Assembly (NCBI GenBank): GCA_003640385.1
Contig: RCAB01000225.1
Span: 1 to 64,000 of the forward strand
DNA from: Setaria digitata
Lineage: Eukaryota; Nematoda; Chromadorea; Rhabditida; Setariidae
Direction: 5' to 3'
DNA: 64,000 nt
Shown here: piece after piece, positions 53,132-64,000 of the stretch
Layout of the letters: every line of letters begins with the position of its first letter
Position numbering within the stretch: position 1 is the first letter of the stretch
Program-made: the position numbers and the translations under genes
Notes under the pieces: generated by a model
What the model saw: only the letters and a program-made list of their open reading frames with translations
The model's database searches: none
What the model was told of the DNA's origin: nothing

Positions 53132-55887
53132 AAATTCTGCATTATTTTATTCAACTCCAAAAACCAGTATTTCCTAGTAAAATAAAAATCTTCGAATATA
53201 AAAATATCTGTAAACACCGCAAAAAACAGACAAAATCATGCACCTGCACTGAACAAATTCCACCAGCTGTATTAAGTTCAGGAGACGAGATATATGCTAA
53301 GCCGAGGACACCATTCTCAAATGATTGTGCTGTAAACAGATGAACAAGACAATATTTGTCTGATCCTTGAATTCGAGAAAAATTCTGAAACACTATCCCA
53401 TGAAAATGAAATTCTTCTCTTTTCCATTTGAAGGAATGTCGCACAAGTACTATCTAATGAATATGATGTAACTAACATCAAGAACAGCTTTAACACTGCG
53501 TTTTGTATCGATATCTGAATTATAATGATCAGGTTGATCAATGGTGGGCGATGTATGGATTATCATTTCTTTTATCATAAAACCCATATTAATTAACTGT
53601 CGACCATCTTCATCCATGCCCCAGTCAGTGGCTGTATATAACAGATTAACACGATCAATAACATTTATCTGCAAAGCTTTTGGCATCCTTTGATATTATC
53701 ACCTCCTAGATGTCAAAAACAAAAAAAAAAAAAAAAAAATAGCAAAGAAAACAGGTAAGAAGTGAAGGCATTCTGTATAATACTTCCAAACATTTTCGTT
53801 ACAATAAGCAATGCAGTAGTGAAAATAATAAGAAAGAGAAGTGTAAAAGATGAATTTGTAAGTGGTGTTGTAATAATAAGAAGTCGCCTGTTAGGAAGAA
53901 TTTCACAACAAACCAAGTATCTGGCAGAGAAAGCTTGACTGTTATTTCCAATTGTTTTGAAAAACCGAAAATCCGCAACCACACGTAAGGTACATCTAAA
54001 ATTGAAAGAAAAAGTATGAGAAGCGCATAATATGTACACACCATCTAAACAACGAACAAAAAAAAAACAATTTAAATAACCAACCGATTCTTTTGTACTC
54101 GTAATGGAGCTTGTCGTTTAACTCTTACTGATTCCGAAAATAGTGCGCTATCCAGTTTCCCTTGTACCATCGATGAACAAAAGGATTCATTGCTTGTACC
54201 AAAACTTGGCTTTAAATCCGAATTTCGATAGGCTAGGATTTCTTGAGGATGTGCTGCTTTCTGAAAATTCGCTAACAGGGAGAATCTGCTAATAACATTA
54301 ACAGTAACACTTCATATTAATAGTTTAAAAGAATTGAAAATTTCGAAATTTAATCATATAATTATTGCAACAATTCTTACGTGGAATGAGTACCTTATTT
54401 TTTTTTTTTTATTTTTTAGCAAAATATTTTTCTAAGGTGAATTTTCTGTGTCGAATATGAGGGAAGATCCATCTGCACTTACTATTTCATTATATTATTT
54501 CATTATAACTTATTCACGTGTCCAATGTCTTCAACAGCTGCCACATAAATGAAAAATCGATCGTCCTGACAAAACATGGCTGCACAACAAAATGAAGTAA
54601 AAAAATTACGAAATGAATTTTTGCCGGTTCGAAGATATAAATTTCTCCATCAGCTTGTATGCTGCCCAATAGCGAACCTTCATGGTCGTAGGTAACTGAT
54701 ACTACCGAATCAGCAGTGCCTTCAGAATACCGAAAATAAGAATTAGTGTAATTTCCAGTTATTTAAAATATATATAGAACGATACTGATGATAAGCATAT
54801 ACACCTAATTACATTCAATATTAATTTGAAGCAATATTTAATACAATGCACGACATCATCTTCGAAATGAATAAAACAACGTTAATAAAATTCGAAATCA
54901 CTTCAAATGCAGACTAATATTAAGCATAATATCATCTATATTCGATATAAAGAACTCCTCTAAATTAGATCTACAGTAAACTCTAACCAATCCGTGAAGG
55001 TCAGATTCAATATACATTTGAATTAAAATAAAATGTTTACCATGCAAATGCCCTTCGAAATGTTCATCTGGATCAACTGTGCATAATTTCTCATACCCAT
55101 TCCCGTCCACTTCTCGGCACTTGAAATTTGTATGAAGAATACCCCTTTTTGGTGTAAGATATAAATCAAAAAAGCGATTGAAAGCTCTGGAAATATTACT
55201 TATAAGTGCCTACGAAAAAAAAAGATGCATAACAGAAAGTTCTAAATTCTAATTTTCTACGTTAAGTAGCGGAATATGCTTGAAAGTCACATGCCATTTC
55301 ACATAATAAGAAAATGATTTGTTTGAACTGAACACAACTTTTGCTAAAAGAAAAAGAAAATGAAAATGATATGCACCTAAAAGTTAATCGTTCCTGCTTG
55401 TTGTATAAAAGATTATTCGTAAAGATGCCTCGTTTTTCGATTCGTCTATTCACTTTAATAATTTCATAGTATTTTAACCTTTCATTTAAATCCATCACTC
55501 CTTTAATTAACACTTAATATCTTTTAACATTAACTAATTTAATTAGCACAATTAAGGAATATAAAATTTAAAAAATTGACATAGTTTAATCACCTTTACG
55601 TTTTCACTTCACACAGATGTAAAATGACTTGACACAGTGTCAATCACTGCAAACAAAAATTTTTGTTACATAACTTACCCCCATTTTCAAAGAACAATAA
55701 GAAAAACGAATTAAATGATCAATTCACATAAATTTTTTCAGTCCATAAACTGACGTATAGATGTTTTATTGTAGAAAAAAGAAGAAAAATAAGTAATATT
55801 ACCGTCTGCAAACGTCTCACTTATTACTGAACCAGTACAAAAAAAGAAATAAAATGAGACGGCGATTCGCCTCCAAAACAACGACAT
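49606..55887 (-). CDS. adm-4: ADAM17/TACE-type membrane metalloprotease
   Basis: Eighteen exons (minus): 55887-55803, 55512-55377, 55186-55041, 54719-54610, 54565-54518, 54260-54085, 53995-53914, 53668-53477, 53384-53244, 52814-52706, 52466-52342, 51986-51814, 51529-51380, 51237-51095, 50662-50544, 50280-50202, 49973-49885, 49740-49606; 745 aa (human ADAM17 824). It sheds ectodomains of membrane proteins. In order: signal peptide ([19 protein letters not shown]), prodomain ending in furin site RVKR (221-224), reprolysin domain with the zinc site [12 protein letters not shown] (408-419) and Met-turn YVM (Met 437), disintegrin domain ([24 protein letters not shown]), a membrane-proximal domain with CLRC, one transmembrane helix (KFVGDNLVG...[11 protein letters not shown], about 673-700) and a 44-residue cytoplasmic tail. 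The transmembrane region matches ADAM17 specifically. The prodomain cysteine switch is degenerate. Exon 52466 uses a TTGGAG acceptor. Confidence 0.95.
53093..53129. repeat. TA dinucleotide repeat in an ADAM17 intron
   Basis: A TA run of about 18 units in the intron between exons 53384-53244 and 52814-52706. It is self-complementary, and its length is probably variable. Confidence 0.9.
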
Positions 55888-57278
55888 CTTCAAACATACG
55901 CATGTGTCAGCACTTTGTTAACTTCCCCTCTGAAACTAATGTGTATTGCAAAATCTTCAAAAAAGCATCGTAAATAAACAACCTAATTAGTTTTCTATTT
56001 TCCACAAGAAATGATTGGACAAATGAACATTATCCGAAACGATCAAAATTTTTTTACCAACATGAAATGCGCAGAGCCCACTGTGATGCTAAGTGTGATG
56101 AATAGGATAGGTGAGGGAGTGATAGCTAAGTTACCATCCCGAGAACTCAACAGCTTATTGCTGGCGTAAGAGAAATCCTATGAAATCACTGTCTGCTCTC
56201 GTCAATTTTACAGTGTTTCACATTAAGAATAGATTGATACGCATACACAAGCACACGTACACGTGTAAATAGACCGACTCATAGAAGCGTGTGGACACGT
56301 GCAATGTACGCATACATTTCCTGTCCACTGTCCGGATAGAAAGGAATGTCGAAAATAAAGAACTGCATTAAATTTCGTAATGAGACGGCGAGGAAGTACG
56401 AACTGAACGGACGAAAGTGAGAAGACGACGTTGATGAATCATCATTGTGGAAGAAGGTATAGTGGCCCTACCTGTGGAGTCGAGTGAGACAGTAGAAAGG
56501 ATGAAGAACAGAGAGTGGAAATGCAGAAAAAAAGAAAACGGACATCAACGGAAAGTTAAGTATCGGAAATAATCGAACTATCCGGTCAACCTGAACATTA
56601 TCGATGACCGGGATGCTTTGAAACTACATAATCAATTAGGAATATTCATTTTCTTTTCAACATAACATGTCTCTCAGACGTACAACAAATATGCTGAATT
56701 TCACTTTACTTGGACGTATATGATTGAAAAATGATGGTGTGAAGTTATGATCACAGATTGAATTACTATATCAGTCCTCATCATGTTAATTTGAAAACCG
56801 TGGATTTCTGGTACTTTCATATTGTAAACAAATTTTCAGAGTCCTGTTTCAGATCCTAGATTCGACACTTCTTGGCAGCTTTACCTTTATTCCATTAATT
56901 TACCCTCCAACACAATTTAAACTGTGAAACGTGAAAATATTTAAATATAAACGGTCTTACGTGGAATGCTTGCCTTCGATCATTGGTTCCTAGATTTCAC
57001 ACGTTTTCTTCAGTGTGCATCCGCTTACTCCTATTTTTTTGTCCCGTTCTCACCTTCACTTGTTCCGGCTCTTTCTCTTATCTCATCCATTCTCGTCATT
57101 TCTCTCATTTCCACCCATTCCAGTAATTTCCCATGTCTCCCTTCTCCGCGATCGCCAGAAAAGTGAAAGAGTCAAGATTTTTTTTTGTATAACTCAGATC
57201 GAGTGTGTTCAGATATTAGTAATATTGCTATTTCTAGTTATTTCCAGAATCCTAAACTGTGTACGGAAACACGGGAAA
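55888..57278. promoter_or_regulatory. Shared divergent upstream region of ADAM17 and V-ATPase H
   Basis: 1.39 kb between the two start codons, with a less AT-rich core (about 55860-56600) than the surrounding intergenic DNA. Two CACGTG E-boxes lie at 56260-56265 and 56296-56301, and T-rich pyrimidine tracts run at 57000-57190. Two candidate acceptors (TTTCTAG and TTTCCAG, ending near 57246) precede the V-ATPase ATG and could take a spliced leader or an upstream non-coding exon. Confidence 0.55.
56260..56301. promoter_or_regulatory. Pair of CACGTG E-boxes
   Basis: Two palindromic CACGTG hexamers 36 bp apart, about 1 kb upstream of the V-ATPase subunit H start. Lysosomal and V-ATPase genes are known targets of TFEB-type bHLH factors (HLH-30 in C. 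elegans) that bind CACGTG. Function here is inferred from context only. Confidence 0.35.
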
Positions 57279-60200
57279 ATGATCGATTCATCAGTATCAG
57301 CGGATGTCCCACAAATCCCTCAAGTCGATATGATCAGTGCTACGAGTAAGTTACAGCTAGAAGCAGCTGATGTTCGAAGTAACAGACCCAACTGGAACTC
57401 TTACTTGAGGTTTGTTTTCATTGCTTTGTTATACCTACATATCGTACTTAATGCCTTATTTCTACGAAAGCTTTTCCATTTATATAAATAGAGAAACAAG
57501 TCTTGTTCGTTCTCTTAGTTGTGAGAAAAGGAAATTTTACCACATCAAAAAGTTACTAACAAATAATTAAAATTCCGAAATGAGAAGCAATGTGTGGAGA
57601 GGTTGCGCCTATCCGTTTTAAAGGTTTAATTTATCTGTTCGATATTTAGACAAATGTTATGTCCAGGCAATATATAGAAATACCTATTTTCAAAAGAGGA
57701 AAAAAGCTATGAAGTGTTGCTTGTTTACCCCAGTTTCCGGCTAGCTAACGCTGTCATTTTTTTTAAACTAGAATCTGCAAAGGAAATTTTGTCTATTCTT
57801 TTTTTTTTCGCTATTTTACCATTATTATTTATTTTTTGTCACCTGTCTCAGCCTTCTTTATTGCTAGTATATTATATTTTGTGAATTGTTATCATTTACC
57901 ACATTTCTTTGTTAGACTTTTATCTTTCACCTTTTTTCCATATTGGACTTTTTCACTTATAGTTCTTTTTGTTTCCAAAGAAAGAATTTTTTTGATCCAA
58001 CCTTCTTCTTTTCTCTTTGCTCTCATGTGCTATTAATGAATTAGTTTAGGATCATATCAGATTTTGAAGACTTTTATCATTTATCCAGTATTCATTAGCA
58101 AAGGAGCAGTTTAAAAAAGTGGAGGATGTTTCACGGTGAATTATTTTGTTGAAAAGTGAACACAAAAACTTTCTAGAAGTCAAATGATTGCCCAGGAAGA
58201 CTATAACTTTATAACAGCATATGAAGCATCAAAAACAAAGCAAGATCGTGATGTTTTTCTGGAGGCTAACAAAACTCAGTGTGCACGAACAATGATCAGT
58301 TTTATTACAACTGTTGCCAAGGATCAGAATGTTCGTTATGTATTAACATTGCTGGACGATATGATTTTGGTTAGTAATTCCATTCATGTTTTCTAGCAAA
58401 ATATTAGTTAGTTTTTATCATTGCATGTTTTTATTACTCCTGATAAAGATGTAGTTAAAAAAAAAGTTTGTCATCTTTTATACCTCGTCAGTTACGGATC
58501 ATAAAAGTATCAAAGTCTGTTGATATCAGCAATTTGTTATATCGAAAGAGATTTACAGCGAGATCGACCAGTTCATTCTGTTAATTTATGTTTAATTTAA
58601 ATTTGAAAATGAAGTAAAAAAGTTGAGTTTGCTGATGGAAAAATATTACTTCATATGATAAGATTAGTTGACAATAAAACTGGTATAAAGCTCTTCATTT
58701 ATTTTAATTTTCCTGTTATATACAGACTGAGTGGAGTTGCTTTTGTTCAACGACTAAAGACATATTTTAGGAAGACAAATCACGTGTAGAAATATTTCAT
58801 AATTATGCTCGGAAAAATAAACGTACGTTGTGGTCATGGTTTTTGGGTATTTTACAGCGTCAGGATCCATTTACTATAAATCAGGTACGCTTGTATGTCC
58901 TATCCAATTTTGTGTATCCTGTCAAGTCTTAAGAAATTTTCCCAGTAATTTCACTGCTGTTGTATTCTTTTCACGCTTTGGATAATGGCTTCCACAATGA
59001 TTATCCTGCAGCTGTATTGTGTAGCATTAACTATTTTATGAATATTAAATATTTTATTTCACATTTCTTCATTGCACTTCCTTGTCATATTCCTACATCA
59101 TACTTCAGTCTTAATAATGAATATCACTGATGGATATTTTAATTTTCCTGTTACATACAGACTGAGTGGAGTTGCTTTTGTTCAGCGGCTAAAGACATTT
59201 TTTTTTTTTTTTTTTTTTTTTTTTCTATAGCTCATGATTGAATCAGAGCCTTTCATTGTTTCTGAAAGTATTCAATACAATATCTAGAGTATATGTCCAA
59301 TTTGCAATGTAATAATTTAATTTATATAAAATTGCAGATGTCGTCAGTTTTGGCAAAATTTGCATGTTTTGGTGCAACACTTATGGAAGGTTCTGATTTG
59401 AACTTCTACATTTCATTTCTCAAAGATCAGTTGAAGTCTGTAGGAAATGAATATATCAATACTACGGCGCGTTGTTTGCAAATGATGCTTCGGATTGATG
59501 AGTATCGTCATGCCTTTTTGGCGTTGGATGGTATTTCAAGGTTTGAATTATTTTATTTTACTTAATGAGGTCGGTTTGATAAATCAGAACGCCCTTGTGA
59601 ACTACCAATATAATATGTATTATTTTAGCACTGGTCAGGAAGTCGAACATTTTCCAGTCATAAATCTAAGCTGAATAAGTAATAAGGAGTTAAATGAACC
59701 CAGCTTGTTTTATTATTTATCGTAGGATGCAAGGATTTTATATTTTATTATTTCCTTGTTCAGATCTACAGATTGACTGAGGTCGATAGCCTATAATTTT
59801 CTTAGTGTGATTTCTTAATCTGAGTAGCGAATATTCTTTAGATTTTCTCCAAACAAATCAAATTATTGCACTGAACACAGGAATACCATTTTTTTACATC
59901 CACTTTTTCAATTTTGTAATAAATCACTTAAAAATATAGTGTTTTTTCAGTATTTTGTCAGTGTTGAGCGGCAAAACCAACTTCCAGTTACAGTATCAAC
60001 TCATATTCTCCTTATGGTGCCTTACATTCAATCCAGCTATAGCCGAAAAATTCCCCCAAAGTAGAGCTATCCAAATTCTTGGTGATATTCTATCGGAATC
60101 AACCAAAGAAAAGGTAAAACTGTGCAAATGGTACTGTTCATAGGCTTCGTTCTTTGTATATTTTATGGTTTACTTTTCTTTTTCTTATCATGTTCTGCTT

Positions 60201-61461
60201 TCCATAATTTGTTAGCTTATTATATTATGATGTAGGCAAAGTTTAAAAAATTTAGTAGAAAAATGTTTATTTGTTACAGGTGATTCGCATAATTTTGGGG
60301 ACATTCCGAAACATTCTGGAGAAAATCGACGATCGTGATCTTGAACGCGAAGCAGCCTTGCAGATGGTACAATGTAAAACTTTGAAAACACTTGAACTAA
60401 TGGATTCTAAAAAGTTTGATGATGCTGAATTACAAGACGATGTTGAATTCCTTAGTGAAAAACTGCACTTGTCCGTCCAAGATTTCTCTTCATTTGACGA
60501 ATATGTGTCGGAGGTATGTGTAGGTGGCAGAGAAATGTTGATCTTGGCCTAACAAATAATTATAAATATTATAATTCATAGCGGTTTATGAGTAACCGAC
60601 TTTACTTTTCCATGCCTACCATCTGATGGTTTCAAAACTTCTGTTTTTTCTCCTGATTATGTTTTCAGAAGGAAAAAAGAATTTTTAATTTGCTTTCATT
60701 TCTAGATTTTTCAGGTGAAATCAGGTCGGTTGCAGTGGAGTCCGGTCCATAAGTCAGAGAAATTCTGGAGAGAAAATGCACAGAAATTCAATGAGAAGGA
60801 TTTTGAAATTTTGAAGTAAGTTTTCCAGTAGTGTATTTGAAAAATAGTATGGCTTTCTTTAACTTCTACTTTTTCAGGATTTTGATCAAGATCTTAGAAA
60901 TGCAGTCGGATACTTTAGCTCTTTGTGTAGCAGTCCATGATATTGGAGAATATGTGAGGCATTATCCAAGGGGGAAAAAGTTCGTTTTTAATTTTTCCAT
61001 TTGTAGATTGCGCCTTCCAGTTTTTCTTATCAGTTCTTCTTCCCTTATTTCCTTTATGTTCATCCTTATGCGTAGTAAAAATGAATTTTGAATATAAATA
61101 AAAAAAGTAATGCATTTTCTTTTTAAAGAAATATTGCAGGAAGTCCTGAGTAGTGATTTCAGTTATTCCTTGCTTAGATTCATAACTCTAAAACCCATTG
61201 TCGATATGGTTCAGTTCGGCGCTTTTATGTTACTAAAAAAAAATCTCTGTCAGGAGATATTATTCAGCATACCTACATATATTTCTTTTTAGCAAAATTG
61301 AACAACTTCAAGGCAAGCAAGCAGTGATGAAATTGCTATCGGCGGATGACCCAAACGTTCGGTATCATGCATTACTTGCAATTCAGAAATTAATGGTGCA
61401 TAATTGGGAATACCTTGGCAAACAACTGGATGCTGACAACGCAACTGCTGTTGTTGAATGA
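57279..61461 (+). CDS. vha-15: V-type proton ATPase subunit H
   Basis: Nine exons: 57279-57409, 58177-58369, 58771-58884, 59338-59540, 59951-60113, 60280-60513, 60715-60815, 60878-60979, 61293-61461; 469 aa, close to C. elegans VHA-15. Subunit H joins the cytosolic V1 sector to the membrane Vo sector and is needed for coupled ATP hydrolysis and proton pumping; in free V1 it silences the ATPase. The all-helical HEAT/armadillo body is visible, with family blocks [13 protein letters not shown] (about 36-48), [35 protein letters not shown] and [20 protein letters not shown] near the C-terminus. ATG 57279 has an A-rich context and follows a TTTCCAG acceptor. An alternative acceptor nine bases upstream of exon 60715 would add three residues. 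The end of the second intron has a near copy inside the third intron (see findings). Confidence 0.97.
58701..58763 (+). repeat. Direct repeat copy 1 in V-ATPase H intron 2
   Basis: A 63-nt stretch just before the acceptor of exon 58771-58884. It is repeated at 59136-59198 with three mismatches (60 of 63 identical). It includes the pyrimidine-poor branch region but not the final acceptor. Confidence 0.9.
59136..59198 (+). repeat. Direct repeat copy 2 in V-ATPase H intron 3
   Basis: The near-identical copy of 58701-58763, placed 435 nt downstream in the next intron. It runs directly into a 27-nt T tract (59198-59224) where copy 1 has its acceptor and exon. The exon itself was not copied. Confidence 0.9.
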
Positions 61462-61898
61462 ACATTTCGTTTGTATATATGTAAATGTGCTGTGTGCTGG
61501 AAATTTCAGGCATGCATCAACTTTTGTATTTTACTTCATTTGAGGCTTAATTTTCTCTTACAATTCATTTGGGTTATTTTTATATTGAATATTTTTACTT
61601 AACTAGTTGACTAAACTAATTATAGAATATGAATACGCCAGGAGTTTTTAGTTCTTCCTGCATACCATGGTATCATGAGCTATTTATATATATTGAGTTG
61701 ATGCTATGTGATTGGTGGAGACACATCATGGATTTAATAATTTAGTATAAATGCCATTGTTCAAAGTAATATGGCCTTTATTAATTGAAATTAATAGGCT
61801 GATTCAAATTTTTTCCAAAAAGAGAGAAATAGAGAAAAACTTTGTTGCACGATTTTTTATATAAAAAGCAGAAATCAGTGGGTGAATTGTGTATTCTT

Positions 61899-61904
61899 AA
61901 TAAA
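61899..61904 (+). terminator. Candidate poly(A) signal of V-ATPase H
   Basis: AATAAA about 440 nt after the stop codon, followed within 30-40 nt by a T-rich stretch. It is the first strong AATAAA downstream on this strand. Confidence 0.5.
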
Positions 61905-62127
61905 CATAATTTTTTTACGAATGACTGGAGCAATTTTTTTTTTTCGTGTATGTGTGAAAATTAGTGTTCATTCGTAAAGTACTGGTGATAGAAAGTGGAG
62001 GTGTTTATTTGTGCGACTTGCTTCATTTTCTGTGTCACTGTAATACTGTAGCTCCTAGGATCACTGCAAGACTTTTGGGTGTCAGTTGTTACGAGGTAGT
62101 TGGATTAACAGTATTACATTTATTCTT

Positions 62128-62149
62128 AAAAAAAAAAAAAAAAAAAAAA
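62128..62149 (+). repeat. 22-nt homopolymer A tract
   Basis: An uninterrupted A run following a comparatively GC-rich block (about 61970-62120). It could be a simple homopolymer or the tail of an old retrocopy. Confidence 0.85.
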
Positions 62150-64000
62150 GTGAGACGGTCTTATTAGATGAAGTTTAAACCTTATATAGATTTTTAAATT
62201 CGTCATTCTATTAGAATTAACTTTTTAGTCAGCAAAACCCGAATACTGCTTTTTTTTCCACCCTAATTGTTATCACCAAATTACTATTGTGTTTGCCATC
62301 AATAGGCAATAATTAGTGTCTTTATTACTTTGGCTTTAAAATGACTTAATTATTTCTTGAATAAGCAGCATTTAACATCATGGGGTTTTTTTACGGTCAA
62401 GCGTTACAGAACAGTTGCGTCATTAAAAAGTAGAAGATAGAGTGCTAGTCTTCGTTATATTTGGACATTCCATTTTTTGCCAAGTTAATTTAATTGAATT
62501 TTTCCTAATTTATCGCAGTTGAACTCAGATTTAAATGAACGAATGAAGTCTACCTACTCACCTTTTTATTTATTAGTCGCGAGATTATTGTCGTATATGT
62601 AGCTTTTTCAGTTAATTTCTTAGGAAAACATTAAATGTAATCAAATCCATAATGGTTGTGATGTAACCCGTGGTCATCTCATATTTTCACTTAATTATTT
62701 GCATTATTTCTTTCTGATGAAATAAAACAAAACTTATTAAAAAAGGTCTGGTTCCAAAACAGCGCTTGTAGTATTTGGCAGCTGAATATTCGAGATCGAT
62801 CTGGAACTGCATTAGGCGCTTTAAAGGTTTTTATGGAAATATTTAATTACTTGAGTCACTATAACCCTTTAGCTTTTTTCAAGCATATTTTGTTGCAAAC
62901 TGCAATCTCGAGCGACTTCGCACTACTTTCTGTACTTCGATCCACCACATGTATGTGAAATTATTATAATTTCAAGATACTTTTGACATAATTTTCGAAA
63001 AAAGTGAAAAGTAGTCTCGAGCCTAATCGTCCTTTCGTTCCGTGAGAACTCTACTTTCAATTCATCAATTTACTGATATTTCAATACGTACATACTCCTC
63101 GGCGTTTTTTCCAGTTCAGTTTTCTTCATAACAATAATATAAAAAAATCGGCCTCCCACTAGAGTAATCAATGCCATGGCAAGGAAAGATGAAGTCCTCA
63201 TTATTCCCATACTTTTGTGAAATTACATTTTTTCATTCATATTTAAATAAATATCAAATATCTATGACCACCTCTGTTATTACTTCGACTTCAAAAGAGT
63301 AAGTAGGTAAGGAGAGCTTATATAATCTAGTTGGGAAAAATGTATTACTGAGTTATATTACTTGTGCCTATACTATTTCTCACAAAACGCACATAATTTA
63401 CACACATTTCACAAGTCAAGAATTTAGATTAATCAATCGGATTCTGGAACTGTCGAAATTCTTACTTATGCAGTAAAAGTACTGCTTATTCCCCGCGCTA
63501 TATCCTTACAAGTCAAAATAAGAACTTTCTGGTTTTATGGATTTACCTTATAATCTCAGATATTCACAACTCTTGTACCTACACTGTGTTCTCTTCCCTC
63601 AAGCATATTTCCAAATCCTCAAGCAAACTTCATTTGTAGCTAGTTTTAATTTTTCGTAAATTCGCCCTATTGTATAATTTCTTGCTAACACGTTTTATTA
63701 ATGCCTCGTTAAATTTCACTAGCTTACCGTAAACTCTAGCTTATTAAGTACTGATAATTGTTACATTAAATCAATTCATGATACGCCATGCACCATGCAA
63801 CATTTACTTATGTAACGTTTACCAACAATCAGTTTCTCAAACTACATGCAAAGCATCGCTTATTTAACATGTTAATCTTATTAGCTCGACAGAAACTGCA
63901 ATTTGCCATCCGTTTGATATCAAAAGCTTACGCCTCCTTTCCTATTCCATCTTCGCCATATATCACTTCTTAAATAACTGAATTCGGAATATAGCAATGC

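Larger units (their letters stand above)
61462..64000. other. 3' flank and intergenic DNA to the window end
   Basis: About 2.5 kb with the V-ATPase H 3' UTR at its start and no supported gene after it. Open frames are at most 67 codons and lack family motifs. It contains a 22-nt A run (62128-62149) closing a less AT-rich segment. A gene may continue beyond the right edge, but nothing here shows it. Confidence 0.55.

Noticed and set aside
57015..57278. In-frame upstream extension of V-ATPase H
   Set aside because: It is pyrimidine-tract derived (Ser/Phe/Pro/Leu-rich), has no counterpart in the family, and is separated from the true ATG by good acceptor sites.
1..64000. CRISPR arrays, bacterial operons, viral or transposase genes
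   Set aside because: No spaced direct repeats, no Shine-Dalgarno-led gene clusters, and no integrase, reverse-transcriptase or transposase motifs were found on either strand.

Overview
The window is AT-rich, intron-rich DNA from a nematode, most likely a clade III (filarial-type) worm. The evidence is TTTTCAG-type 3' splice sites, small exons split by introns of about 0.2-0.9 kb, and proteins whose closest remembered relatives are C. elegans VHA-15, ADM-4 and NPP-11. Species cannot be fixed from sequence alone. All gene models below were joined by eye from splice sites, reading phase and family alignment. Each closes to a whole number of codons.

Layout: (1) 2.2-16.2 kb, minus strand, holds two neighbouring PAN/apple-domain genes. 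One is a 110-aa secreted single-PAN protein (16150-13358). Downstream of it is a large protein of about 1262 aa with four PAN domains, a Thr-rich N-terminus and acidic, Ser/Thr-rich spacers (12291-2219). (2) 16.2-23.1 kb is a long gene-poor divergent interval. (3) 23078-26019, plus strand, encodes a 377-aa protein of repeated W-Y-G modules around a polyproline hinge; no function is recognised. (4) 28765-26250, minus strand, is ketohexokinase, tail-to-tail with (3) across a 230-bp gap carrying poly(A) signals for both strands. (5) 36677-29830, minus strand, is nucleoporin Nup62, about 1.05 kb upstream of and co-directional with ketohexokinase. (6) 36.7-42.3 kb is gene-free. (7) 42352-48288, plus strand, is a KGA-type glutaminase with C-terminal ankyrin repeats. 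(8) 55887-49606, minus strand, is an ADAM17/TACE-type membrane metalloprotease with an intact zinc site and furin site. (9) 57279-61461, plus strand, is V-ATPase subunit H, divergent from ADAM17 across a 1.4-kb shared upstream region. (10) 61.5-64 kb is 3' flank with no gene seen.

These are mostly housekeeping genes with no shared pathway: nuclear transport, proton pumping, glutamine and fructose metabolism, and ectodomain shedding. The least-understood parts are the PAN-domain pair and the W-Y-G repeat protein, both looking nematode-restricted. I found no bacterial, viral or CRISPR-like system and no clear transposon. The most interesting structural points are: an exon that can be read in two frames beside a duplicated splice donor (13.3 kb); a GC-AG intron and odd TTTGAG/TTGGAG acceptors; a run of same-phase symmetric exons building the Nup62 FG domain with G|FG at junctions; an intron segment of V-ATPase H copied into the next intron; and several perfect hairpins.
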